The position numbers and the translations under genes were made by a program. This document shows positions 5,653 to 5,701 of a stretch of DNA of 5,701 nucleotides, piece after piece (the stretch's first letter is position 1; the number at the start of each line of letters is the position of its first letter). Under the pieces are notes generated by a model. The model saw only the letters and a list, made by a program, of their open reading frames with translations, did no database searches and was not told the origin of the DNA. The DNA is from an uncultured Collinsella sp. (GTDB taxonomy: Bacteria > Actinomycetota > Coriobacteriia > Coriobacteriales > Coriobacteriaceae), in contig URIK01000115.1 of NCBI GenBank assembly GCA_900547855.1, forward strand, positions 1 to 5,701, read 5' to 3'.

Positions 5653-5701
5653 CTGTCTCTTATACACATCTCCGAGCCCACGAGACGCTCATGAATCTCG
5701 T
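5653..5701 (+). other. Illumina Nextera adapter, i7 side (artefact)
   Basis: This is synthetic library sequence. Bases 5653-5671 are the Tn5 mosaic end in reverse orientation (CTGTCTCTTATACACATCT). Bases 5672-5686 are the read-2 adapter (CCGAGCCCACGAGAC). Bases 5687-5694 (GCTCATGA) occupy the i7 index position, and 5695-5701 begin P7 (ATCTCGT). Genomic sequence ends at 5652, inside the zinc-ribbon gene. Confidence 0.98.

Overview
The window is a 5.6 kb piece of bacterial chromosome (about 49-5652) with Illumina Nextera adapter sequence still attached at both ends (1-48 and 5653-5701). The adapters carry readable i5 and i7 index bases, so this is an untrimmed assembly contig or library molecule. 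The genes at the two edges are cut by the adapter junctions, not by biology. The DNA is GC-rich with strong G/C preference at third codon positions, which explains the many long empty reading frames on the opposite strand. Gene content and protein style suggest an anaerobic actinobacterium of the class Coriobacteriia, most likely Collinsella-like: nickel-hydrogenase maturation genes, an archaeal-type topoisomerase with a lysine-rich tail, and a zinc-ribbon membrane protein. This is inference from resemblance; no database search was possible.

Layout: four genes run on the + strand with short gaps and probably form one operon. They are tatC (5' truncated), hypA, hypB and a type IA DNA topoisomerase. 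The gaps are 6, 55 and 54 bases, and each of the three complete genes has a clear Shine-Dalgarno sequence. A perfect 17-bp GC-rich hairpin follows the topoisomerase, then a second 17-bp inverted repeat with a long AT-richer interior. On the - strand, converging on these hairpins, lies a gene for a one-pass membrane protein with an N-terminal zinc ribbon; its 5' end is outside the window.

How the genes fit together: HypA and HypB deliver nickel to the large subunit of [NiFe]-hydrogenases. TatC is the receptor core of the twin-arginine translocase, which exports folded cofactor-loaded proteins and is a classical route for periplasmic or cell-surface [NiFe]-hydrogenases and other redox enzymes. 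Their tight linkage suggests maturation and export of anaerobic redox enzymes. The topoisomerase looks like a co-transcribed neighbour without an obvious functional link. It is the most unusual protein here: archaeal-type catalytic core, four C-terminal zinc ribbons in an A-B-A-B order suggesting duplication of a two-ribbon module, and an H1-like KKTTAA repeat tail.

No CRISPR array, RNA gene, insertion sequence or defence system was seen. The items best worth following up are the topoisomerase architecture and the palindromic element at 4653-4715.
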